Shown here: positions 1 through 8,800 of the stretch, piece after piece | How the letters are laid out: each line of letters begins with the position of its first letter | How positions within the stretch are numbered: the first letter of the stretch is position 1 | DNA from: Kiritimatiellia bacterium | GTDB taxonomy: Bacteria; Verrucomicrobiota; Kiritimatiellia; SLAD01 | Direction: 5' to 3' | Assembly: GCA_007125875.1 (NCBI GenBank) | Contig: SLCI01000164.1 | Coordinates: 1 to 14,335, forward strand | Length of the DNA: 14,335 nucleotides | Translations under genes and position numbers: made by a program | Notes under the pieces: generated by a model | Databases searched by the model: none | What the model saw: only the letters and a program-made list of their open reading frames with translations | What the model was told of the DNA's origin: nothing

Positions 1-1089
1 CGACCACTTGAATCGCATTGCATGCGCTCGGGCGCGCTCGACATGTCCCGCACGCTGTTCCGCCGTCCAAGACAAGACCTCCTCAACTTTAGACGCGATA
101 TCATCGACACTTGTCCCTTCGGCATAGATAGCGAAATCGCCACAAACTTCGGGAATTGAGCCGCGATGTGTGGTCACTACGGGAACACCCACCATCATCG
201 CCTCGAGAGCCGGCAGTCCGAACCCCTCATATAACGAAGGGAAAACAAACAGGTCCGCCGACTGATAGAGCGCGATGAGTGCCTCAACTGATAACCCGCT
301 TATACGTTGTATACGCTCCTCAGGAACTCCCTCTATAGCCCGTGCGAGTTGTGGTTCTCCTAATCGCGGGCGCCCTACCAAAACCAACCGATGCGGAATT
401 TTATCGACCAGCAGCCCAAAGGCCTCCACTAGTCGATGCAGGTTTTTGTGGGGATAAGAGTTGGCCACGGAGAGAATATAGGGTTGCGGGTTACACGTTG
501 CAGGCATTTCGTTCTCCGTTTTTCGCTTCTCGTTCTTCGTTGATGCGAATCCAGGATCGACTCCGAGGGGTGTGACTGTGATGCGATCTGGCGGACAACG
601 GGTATGCTCAACGATTTCGCGCTTGGAGAACTCAGAAATGGTCAGGATTCGATCCGCGCGACGGGAGGCCATCATCACCAACGCGTGTGTGGTCCATCGG
701 GCCAGCCAAGTGAGATCGTCTGGGTGGGAGCGATATTGCATATCGAGGATCGAGACCACCTGCGAGCAGGGCGCCCCAAAGGGCATCGTGTACCCCGGCG
801 ACCACAGCACGTCAGGCTTGAGCTTTCTCAACAGCCAAGGTAGGCGGGTTTGCTCTGCGATGATGCGCGCGTACCGATTCGTGGCCCGCACAGGCAGCAG
901 GTGAAAGCTAAACTGGGCGAATCCACCGAACAGGTCTCGAAGCAAAGTGTTATTTTCCCGATTGGCCACCATGATCAACTCAATCGATGCGTGCTCACGC
1001 GCAATGGCCAGCAAGGTTTCGCGCAGATACGTCTCCGACCCGCCTACTTCGCCGGGAATCAGAAACAAGGTATTAACGGCAACTCTCAT
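1..1089 (-). CDS. Family 4 (GT-B fold) glycosyltransferase, C-terminus beyond the left edge
   Basis: The frame is open from an ATG at 1089 to the window edge, giving 363 codons with no stop. The protein probably transfers a sugar from a nucleotide donor to a growing surface polysaccharide or glycan in the cytoplasm. The N-terminal domain begins MRVAVNTLFLIPGEVGGSE, with the glycine-rich loop typical of GT-B enzymes at residues 13-19. The C-terminal Rossmann domain starts near residue 204 (ILSVANSYPHKNLHRLVEAF, 205-224). It carries the family 4 donor-binding signature EGFGLPALE, with the paired glutamates E288 and E296. Related enzymes usually run to roughly 370-400 residues, so little is missing. 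The ATG overlaps the stop of the upstream GT2 gene as ATGA, and GGAG lies 3 nt before it, which supports this start and translational coupling. The linker at residues 183-203 is encoded by a degenerate heptamer repeat. Donor and acceptor cannot be predicted. Confidence 0.93.
   Translation of the reverse strand, partial: MRVAVNTLFLIPGEVGGSETYLRETLLAIAREHASIELIMVANRENNTLLRDLFGGFAQFSFHLLPVRATNRYARIIAEQTRLPWLLRKLKPDVLWSPGYTMPFGAPCSQVVSILDMQYRSHPDDLTWLARWTTHALVMMASRRADRILTISEFSKREIVEHTRCPPDRITVTPLGVDPGFASTKNEKRKTENEMPATCNPQPYILSVANSYPHKNLHRLVEAFGLLVDKIPHRLVLVGRPRLGEPQLARAIEGVPEERIQRISGLSVEALIALYQSADLFVFPSLYEGFGLPALEAMMVGVPVVTTHRGSIPEVCGDFAIYAEGTSVDDIASKVEEVLSWTAEQRAGHVERARAHAMRFKWS
481..543. repeat. 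Degenerate 7-bp tandem repeat, about nine units, inside the GT4 gene
   Basis: On the plus strand the stretch splits into nine heptamers: gggttgc, gggttac, acgttgc, aggcatt, tcgttct, ccgtttt, tcgcttc, tcgttct, tcgttga. Most units share a central GTT. Nine units make 63 bases, so the array is frame-neutral. It encodes the polar, charged linker (residues 183-203) between the two Rossmann domains of the glycosyltransferase, where family members vary in length and sequence. The periodicity is seen directly. Whether it is a dispersed genomic repeat or a local expansion is unknown. Confidence 0.65.
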
Positions 1090-1886
1090 CTTCTCCGCAT
1101 CAACGCCATAAGAGAATAGATACCCACAATGCCCCAGCGCACTCCATAGTGTAGCAGCGCCTGAAGCGATAAACGCCCCGCATCGGCCACCGCCACTTCG
1201 TATTCCTCTTTGAACTGCTGGCGAAAATGCTGCCCACTAATAGAATTTGTATGCCAGCGAAATGCCGAGAGTGGCGGACCGGGAATATGAAAACCGCCGC
1301 CTTGACGCCAAAGTCTCAATATAAATTCGTAGTCCCAGGCCGCCTTTAAGTCTTCCCGCAGCAGGCCAACCCGATCCATCGCCGACCGGCGAAAGAACAT
1401 CGCCGGCTGCGAGATATAGTTGATCGACTGAATTGTAAAACGTGAAGAGACTGGGAAAAACGCCTCTTTGAAACGCGTAATACCGCGCCGGATCTCATCA
1501 TCATTTTCGTTTACGATGGTGCAACGCCCAAAACCCAACGCCTTTTCGGGATGCTCAGCCATCGCATCGACCACACGGCGCAACGCTCCCGGATAATACC
1601 AGTCATCGGTATTCAGCCATGCCACAACATCGCCTGTAGCTCGACGCAACCCTTTATTGATTGCATCTGCAGGACCACGATCACGCTCAGACAACAACAC
1701 ATCAATATCTGCCGCATAGCGCTCAAAGATTTCTAAAGTGCCGTCCGTGCTCCCTCCATCTATAATAAGATGCTCGAGCTGTACACCGTCTTCCCGCTGA
1801 CGAATCACACTTTGAATAGAGCGCTCAACAAACTGCGCACCATTATAGCTGGGTGTAATGATGCTAACCTTAAGGCGCTGTTTCAT
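1086..1886 (-). CDS. Family 2 (GT-A fold) glycosyltransferase
   Basis: This 266-residue protein is a complete inverting GT-A glycosyltransferase, likely acting in the cytoplasm or at the inner membrane on a polysaccharide or glycolipid acceptor. The nucleotide-binding N-terminus reads VSIITPSYNGAQFVERSIQS (residues 7-26). IIDGGSTDGT follows at 41-50, and the metal-binding DxD-type motif LNTDDW at 91-96 (D94, D95). The acceptor side has QPAMFFRR (160-167) and WDYEFILRL (184-192), whose acidic residues are in the usual place for the catalytic base; RWHTNSIS (210-217) is also family-typical. A hydrophobic stretch near 251-263 followed by RRR could touch the membrane. Its TGA overlaps the ATG of the GT4 gene, so the two form an operon. 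No Shine-Dalgarno sequence precedes the ATG, and a 14-bp hairpin ends only 13 bases upstream, so translation or expression may be unusual. Sugar specificity is unknown. Confidence 0.93.
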   Translation of the reverse strand: MKQRLKVSIITPSYNGAQFVERSIQSVIRQREDGVQLEHLIIDGGSTDGTLEIFERYAADIDVLLSERDRGPADAINKGLRRATGDVVAWLNTDDWYYPGALRRVVDAMAEHPEKALGFGRCTIVNENDDEIRRGITRFKEAFFPVSSRFTIQSINYISQPAMFFRRSAMDRVGLLREDLKAAWDYEFILRLWRQGGGFHIPGPPLSAFRWHTNSISGQHFRQQFKEEYEVAVADAGRLSLQALLHYGVRWGIVGIYSLMALMRRR

Positions 1887-1899
1887 AAATTACATGAAA

Positions 1900-1933
1900 G
1901 AATGGGCGCGGACTGCAATGTCCACGCCCATTC
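1900..1933 (-). terminator. Strong intergenic hairpin, probable terminator after the lipoprotein gene
   Basis: The stem is GAATGGGCG pairing with CGCCCATTC, continued inward by GGAC with GTCC around a six-base loop. In the minus-strand RNA the bases between the two stem parts form a U-G wobble, giving a continuous 14-bp stem. In the plus-strand RNA the same position is a C-A mismatch. The structure therefore suits leftward transcription. Downstream it is followed by TTTCATGTAATTT, which is T-rich but not a clean T-tract. It lies 25 bases after the lipoprotein stop and 13 bases before the GT2 start. It could instead be a 5' leader structure controlling GT2. Confidence 0.7.
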
Positions 1934-1958
1934 ACTCAAACCTAACTTAGGCGACTTC

Positions 1959-2801
1959 TCAGTTCGCGGGGGTTGTAGCCGCCGTACCAGAATCCTCTAC
2001 CCCGATTCGGCCAGCCGAACCAGCGGCCAATGCGCTAACACCAGCCACCACGCCACCCGCTTCAACCCAGGTTCCTTGCAGGTGATACTGGGTATTCTGC
2101 GGCGAAAGGATGTACTCACTCCTAGAGGAACTCACCCTGCGCGTCTCCGTGGTCCGCGACAACTCCTCACCAGTATTAATATCTCGCACGATTACGATTT
2201 CCGTTTCCTCCAATGCGCCGCCAACATTGATGACCTCTGTGATCGTGACCGTCACTCGATTGCCATCAACTCGTTCGGTTTCGGTGCGTCCCTCACTAAT
2301 ATCGGATCTACCCGATTCCGTAATCGTTCCATCGATTTGCGTAACGGCTACTACGGAGATGTTACCGGTAAACTCAACTTGACGAGCGGCGACGTTGTCC
2401 TGTCCTGACCAGGACACTTGTGCTTGCGCCAATTGTGTGCCGGCTTCAAAAACGCCGCCCTCCACTTGACCATCTGCACCACGACGTTCGTCATCTGAGG
2501 GTACTGTGACAACGCTGACTGAACCGATTCGCCCGCGGTACACCGAACCGTTGTTATCCAACACCTCTATCGCATCTCCTTGTTGGCTAATGACCATACG
2601 TACGATAGGGCCACCAGAAGTGTTCTCAACGGCACGTCCACCGCCAAGATTCCCGTTGTACGTACCACTAAAGTTCACATCTACTCGTGATGAGCTGAAA
2701 CCACTACCGCCCGTCGTCCAGTCGCAGCCAACTGCAAAGCCCACCGCAATTATCATTACGGCCAGCGTGGCCCCCTTATAATATTTCTTGATTGCTTGCA
2801 T
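1959..2801 (-). CDS. Putative beta-rich lipoprotein of unknown function
   Basis: This is a 280-residue exported protein not recognised as a named family. The N-terminus has a charged segment (KKYYK), a hydrophobic core (ATLAVMIIAVGF) and a lipobox-like AVGC, with C26 the only cysteine in the protein. This is the pattern of a signal peptidase II substrate. Residue +2 is Asp; in E. coli that favours inner-membrane retention, a rule that may not hold here. The mature protein looks all-beta, with related strand motifs FSGTYNG (44-50), VEFTGNIS (142-149) and YHLQGTWVE (239-247), polar turns between them, and a Gly/Ala/Ser/Thr-rich tail after residue 250. It starts 39 bases after the giant protease gene on the same strand and is probably cotranscribed. 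A purine-rich GAGAG lies 5 nt before the ATG. A partner or anchoring role for the protease is only a guess. Confidence 0.85.
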   Translation of the reverse strand: MQAIKKYYKGATLAVMIIAVGFAVGCDWTTGGSGFSSSRVDVNFSGTYNGNLGGGRAVENTSGGPIVRMVISQQGDAIEVLDNNGSVYRGRIGSVSVVTVPSDDERRGADGQVEGGVFEAGTQLAQAQVSWSGQDNVAARQVEFTGNISVVAVTQIDGTITESGRSDISEGRTETERVDGNRVTVTITEVINVGGALEETEIVIVRDINTGEELSRTTETRRVSSSRSEYILSPQNTQYHLQGTWVEAGGVVAGVSALAAGSAGRIGVEDSGTAATTPAN

Positions 2802-2805
2802 AATT

Positions 2806-2820
2806 TCTCTCTTTCTCTCT
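2806..2820 (-). promoter_or_regulatory. Purine-rich ribosome binding region of the lipoprotein gene
   Basis: The minus strand reads AGAGAGAAAGAGAGA immediately before AATT and the ATG at 2801. GAGAG at 2807-2811 is spaced 5 nt from the start codon and fits a Shine-Dalgarno site, which supports the chosen start. The 39-base gap after the protease stop holds no clear promoter or terminator, which favours cotranscription. Confidence 0.55.
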
Positions 2821-2840
2821 ATTCAGACAGATTTTTTCTG

Positions 2841-5800
2841 CTACGGCAACATTCTCACACGATAGAAACGAAGCTGCCCTGCGCCAGTTTCATCCCAAAC
2901 TTTCATTTCCGATCCTACGGCCGTAATCGGGCTCGTGGTCAAAAGGTTCCACTGGGGATTAGATTGTCCCAAATCCTCTGTATATTCAACAACATAGGAT
3001 CGCCCATGTTCAGACGCCCACTGGATTTCCATGACTGGGGAGGCAAAGGCTTGCTGCCCCAATGGCACGGGGGGTTGAGACTGACCGATTCCGAATAGCA
3101 AGGGACTCGGACCCGTGATCGGACTTAGTATTACATCGTCATCTAACCACGCACCCGGCCCAACGGTCAGACTTGGCGACGCAGCTCCTGCGCCTCGCAC
3201 GCGATACACGCCAGCAGGTAGTACTCCGAAGCCGAATTGTCCAGCACCATATGAAACGGTGCTGTCGATCAACACCCCGTCCATATCGCCCAATAATTCG
3301 ACCGGGGAACCAGCACCCAACCCAGGGAATGTACCCTCGAGATTGCCTCCCTGAATAATGGCCACATCATCAATGTACCAACCACCGGCCGTGCCGCTGC
3401 TATCCGTCTCCAGCGTGAACCGCAGGAATATATTGGACTCATTGCCCGCGATTTCCAGCGGCACTACAACACGGCGCCATTCGCCGGTCGTGTTGAAGGC
3501 ATTGTTACGCGGCGCAAGGACAATCGGTGTAGGTCTTCCCGTACCCGTTCTACGATTGAAGATATCGGCTGTCGTAGTGGGACGAACGAGGTCGATCTTC
3601 ACCGTATCATTTGCATCCGCCAAATGGAGCCATTCGTGAAACACCAAATGGAATGCATTCAGATTGTCAGGATCAGGCGACGTCAGTGGAGGCAACGTCA
3701 AATCGAAGATGGGGGAATACAACTCCATCTTGGCATTATTCGGATAATTGCCGTCCAACTGTGTACCAAAGACCCAACGTCCGCTATACGCCCACGGCGG
3801 TACAGCGCCCGGCCCGGCCGCCGATGGATCGGGCACACCCAGCTTCCAAACGTTTCGTGGATCGTCATGACTTGCTCCCGCGTGGCGGCTGTACCACAAC
3901 ATCGATTGTTCCGGTATCTTCGTCTCCACACCGCGCTGCGGCAGAGGACGCGGTCCAACAGATGTGAAGGCATCCGATTCCGGCCACACTTCCCACGGGA
4001 AGCCGCGCGCACGGTGATTCCGAGCATCATCATGACGTAACGATTCCATATCGGCTATCAGCCCGCGCGGAGCCTCACCCGGTCCCAGCGTCGGTCCAAA
4101 GCCATAAAGCGGACCAATTGGGACGAAGTTGAAGGGCAAGGTCTCATCGGGCGGAGTTGGCAGCGGTTCATCGGCATCATAGTTGACGATCGCGCTAACG
4201 CGAGGATCACGCCCGGCATCCGGCCCCCCGATGGAGTGTTCAACACCGTCCTCAACCATATCGCGATCGGTATCACGTCCCGTCGGCAAGGTGCCCGTCC
4301 GGCCACCGAACAGTAACGCTGCAGGCCGAGCTCCTGGACCGTCGGGTGGAGGCACATTTTCTCTGAACTCGGCACCACCATCTGGATCGGGCAGATTACG
4401 GGCATTTTGAGCCCAGTCGAGTGTCGCAAAGGCACGTGGCGGAGGCGCTTGTGATAGTTCACCAGTGGGATTCGCGAGGATCCAGCGTTCACCATCCAAG
4501 ACCCACGTATCGTTAAAGTACTGCTCACCGTCGGTGCCGCCAAATAGCACGACCTGGCGCTTATTGGCAGAGACGCTGTACTCATCCAGCCCTCGATCCC
4601 AATCATAGTCGCCGTAATAGATCATCGAGGCTCCACCGCGCGGTTGCGGACGATCGCTGGATGCAAAGGAGGTGATACGACGCCATTGTCCGGGCGAGAA
4701 TTGACCACCAACCTGCTCGACCACTTCTCCATCGCCATTATCGCCTTCATCTTCAGGCTCATCCTCGGGCGGATCTTCAATGAACTCATACACCCAAAGA
4801 TCGTTAAGTGGACGGTGCTGGGCGTCGAATCCGCCAAACATCACGATGCGATTATTGTTGGCATCATAGGCCATCGAGTGTCCCCAGCGTGGGGACGGAT
4901 TCTGGTTGGAAACGATCGTCCTCCAAGTAATTCCACCGGGGTTGGCACCGATATTCAGCTGCCCTTCATACGTATCGCCCATTACCGTGTTACCATCGAT
5001 TCCACCAAACAGGAAAGCTCGATCACGAGCATAGTTGAAGACCATGGCATGTGACTTGCGTGCGCCCAAGAAGGGACGATCCCCGGTCGTAACTCGCGTG
5101 AGGCTTGTTGGGAAACGCCATTCCGGATCGATCTTGTAGCTGGGCACAAATTGAGCGCGCAGTCGGCTGAACTCTGTTCGAACAGCGATATAGTCATTAC
5201 CGACGCCGGTTGCATCAAATACGAATCCAATGGCGGAACCATCGTATCCGCTTGCATTATCGGCAAGTTCGAGCAGTTGGCGGACAATATCAGTGACGTC
5301 AATTTCAAGACTGCCTGCCCCAGCGTCAACCTCGTACGTCATCGGATCGGATACGACGATATTAGCAGGCACCTCATTCCATCTGTCCTCAGGCGTATCT
5401 TCTGTGTAATCCGCTTCTGAAGACCTGATTTCAGCTAAGCCATCGCTTGTAATTTCAGCTCGGATTTCAATTGTGAAGTTAGCACTCGCCGAACGCGCCA
5501 ACGGCAATAGCAAGAATACTTCCTCGATCTCATGCGTTTCCAGAAACAGCGTGAAGTCTTCAATTTGAACGGCTGAATAGCCCACCAACAGGTAATCGTT
5601 CCCCTCTAAACTCCAAGCTGTTCCTGGGCCACCGACAGCAAATCGCTCACCCGTCACCACTTCTTCGTCGCCGTCTTCATTAATGACTTGCGTGGCCCCA
5701 ATATTCCCTGCGCCACCAAATACCTCCGTAATCGGCCTTGGGTCGTCAGTCGACTTATAGTATGCATGTCCTTGCAGATACGAGTAGTCATTGTCCCATC

Positions 5801-8800
5801 CGCCATACAAGTACGTCCAATCCATGCTGCGGCTGGCTGGTCGCGGACGGTTGACAGGAAAGCCCGGTATCGTGCTGTTACCGTCAGTGCTGACATAGCC
5901 GGGTAAGCCCTCGCCCGTATTTCGGTAACTGAACTTGGTGATCGCTTGGAACTCACTGCGCGAATCCAAGAAAAGTGCTTGGGAACCATATAGCGGTTCA
6001 ATACTGCGGTGCCACATATTATCACGAATTCGGAACTCCCAAACATCACCGTAACGTGTGACACCATCGCGACCACCGAACACAACCAACTGACGGTTGT
6101 CCAATAGCGTGATTACTCGATCATCACTAGCCGGCGTACGATCCCATCGGTTTTCCGGCGGCCCAATTTTGGCCTCATATACAGGAACATAGCTGGCGGC
6201 ATGCCCCCAACGCGGCGGCGGCAACGGACTATCCTCAGCTACTTCAACGCGCTGCCAATGCGGCAAGTCTTCGAGCCCCGGCCAGACCAATTGCCAGAGA
6301 TCATTCAATGCCTGATCGTAATGGTTGGTTTCTGTCGGATAATACTCGTATTCAACCAGCATGTAATCGAATTCGAAATCATCCAGGAGCGATACCCAGT
6401 TTGCACCGTCACTCAGGGCGGGATCAATCGCAAGTACGCCGCCTGATACGGCGGGCTCACCGGGCCCATATGGAGGCAGCACGAGATCCAATAAAGTGAA
6501 TTGGTTATTGACCCACTCGACTTCAATGGAACCATCCGCCCTTCCGCCGATTGCAACAAGACCTGTTGCAGCAGCAATTTTGGCATCCACACGCTCGATT
6601 TGGTTAGAGTTGCGGATCACTGCTAGTTGTCCGAATACACCCGGATGATACGGATGTAAAAAGTTTGTAGAGGATGCAAACTCAACGGCCTCAGCCCATG
6701 TAAGACTATTCGTGAGCTCCACGAGCTCATAAAGACTATCGCGGAAAGCAGACTCAACTTCACCAAATGTTCCCGCAATTCCACTACCATCCAACAATCC
6801 ATCGCCATCCGTATCCTGAAGCAGTGGATTGGTCCGGAAGGCACGATCCTCCTCGCCATCAAACAAACCATCATCGTCAGTATCCGGATCCCAAGGATCC
6901 GTACTCAGCCCTGGCATAATAAACGGATCTGCATTGGGATCTAAGTGGAAGCGGATCTCGTATTCGCGCAAGTTCCACAATCCGTCCCGATCAACATCCC
7001 CTGCGGTACCCAGCGCAGGGTAGCGCGAGATGGTCTCGCCTTCCTTCGTGACAATCGGATCAAATGGATGCAATCCAAAGTACACCTCAAAAACATCCGG
7101 CATGCCATCTCCATCGGAATCGGTGCTACGCGGATCGAGCCAGTAATCCCATACGACGCCTTCAGGCGGACGACCGAAATTGCCCAGACCGTCTCGAACC
7201 AGGAAATTCTCCAAGTTGGTCATACCATCACCAGAGGCATCGCGACCGCCCTCGAGTGGATCTAATGGATCTAAGCGTTCGTCCTCTGGCAGAAGATTGC
7301 CGTAAGGATCAAGGACGGCGAACCCATCTGACATACCATCGCCTGATGTATCCCAGCGATTTGGATTTGTCCCCAAGAGAATTTCAAGGCCATCCGACAG
7401 GCCATCGCCATCGGTATCTGGATTTAAGGGATCTGTGGATCCGGGGAATTCGGGGAAGAAGGCATCTTCTTTCCAAGGATTTTCTGTTCCGAAGATCTCT
7501 TGATAATCTGTAAGTCCATCCCCATCGGTATCTGGAATGGTCGGGTTCGTGCCATAGAGATATTCTAACAGGTTGATCAGCCCATCTCCCGACAAATCTT
7601 CCATAGCATCACTAGCATCAAGCGGATTCAGGCCGTAAAATACTTCCCAACCATCGGGCATGCCATCGCCATCGGTATCGGGGTTCCGCGGGTCCAAGCC
7701 CAGTGGCTGCCCAACTGATCGGCCATATTCAAATTCCTGCAGGTTGGTGAGACCATCGGCATCGGGATCATCGTGCTGTCGGCCCCACTCAATCGGATCC
7801 AAAATGCGATTCGTGACCGCAACGCCCGCCACCATCTGGGTGATCATCATGTATTCAAATGCGTACCCATCCCAGATCCCATCGCCGGAGGTGTCCACCT
7901 CATTCGGATGGGTATCGGCGAAGATTCTGGCAGACGGCGGATGTCCTTGCCGTACGGCCTTTGTCCATCCAACCGACACTTCGGGCTGAATGCCTGTGAA
8001 CCATGTCTCTACCGAGGCTCGACTGGGCATATTCGTGGGAGGAACATGTGTCAGACCGGTTGCAACAAAACGGTCTCCCTCAATCGATGCGGTATAGGCT
8101 TGACCAGCAGGTTGTTCAAAGTTCGAGACACCCTCCAGAAAACGCCCTACAAAACGAGCCCTTACAGTATCCGTATCTTGAACGGCATTCGTGGCCAGAC
8201 GGGACCAAGCAAACATGAGGTGGTCTGGATGATTAACATATCCACCCGAACCAACTTCATCTGCGCGCAGGTAACCGGAATAGCTAAGCTCGTCACGATC
8301 CCTCATGAAATCGCCATCGGTATCGGCCTCGAATAAGTCCAGCATGATACCAAAGTTCCGGAATAGCTCGAATTGCAACAGCGTCGTCAGACCATCACCA
8401 GCGGGATCCTGTGTCCGATCAAAACGAAAGATGTCGTCATAAGCGACAATCTCGGAATGATCACCAACCAAATCATAGTCCGCATCAGCCTGGAACAGAG
8501 AGAAGAAGACCGGCGTCGTTTCATCGGCGCGCACAACCACTGGCCTTGCTTCAGAATCACGGAACCCTTCAGCACGGACCGAGACAAAATGCGTCCCAAC
8601 ACGTAAATCCTCTATCGCAATTGGGCTCGCAGAAATGGTTGCACCGTCATAATCCAACTCACGACCATTCAGAAATACGCGCTGTGTAGCATTAGATATC
8701 TCACTACCGAATGGATCACGGATGTGGACACGAACCGTACCCGAAGCGCCATTGATTTGCTCTGAGGTAAAGTTCACGGTTGCCAAGCGCCCAATAGGGA

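Noticed and set aside
1770..2408. A 212-codon plus-strand open frame.
   Set aside because: It runs antisense across the GT2 and lipoprotein genes and the hairpin, has no recognisable domain, and both minus-strand genes are well supported.
2828..2840. Small palindrome CAGATTTTTTCTG just after the protease stop.
   Set aside because: The stem is only four base pairs and A/T-rich, too weak for a terminator between the protease and lipoprotein genes.
3624..3638. HEWLH (residues 3552-3556) matches the zinc metalloprotease pattern HExxH.
   Set aside because: It lies in a beta-strand of the second MAM-like domain, in the position of IEWREYYE in the first copy. No third zinc ligand or metalloprotease fold is visible, so it is a chance match.
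3611..4040. Overlapping open frames of 111 to 138 codons on both strands.
   Set aside because: They are shadows of the giant protease frame, with compositions rich in Arg, Pro and His and no family signature.
4058..4606. A 182-codon minus-strand frame inside the giant gene.
   Set aside because: It is in another frame of the Kelch-coding region; the main frame shows clear Kelch motifs there.
6777..8489. Regularly spaced short DNA repeats that might suggest a CRISPR array.
   Set aside because: The repeats encode DTDGDG loops in a continuous reading frame and their spacing varies; there is no direct-repeat and spacer structure.
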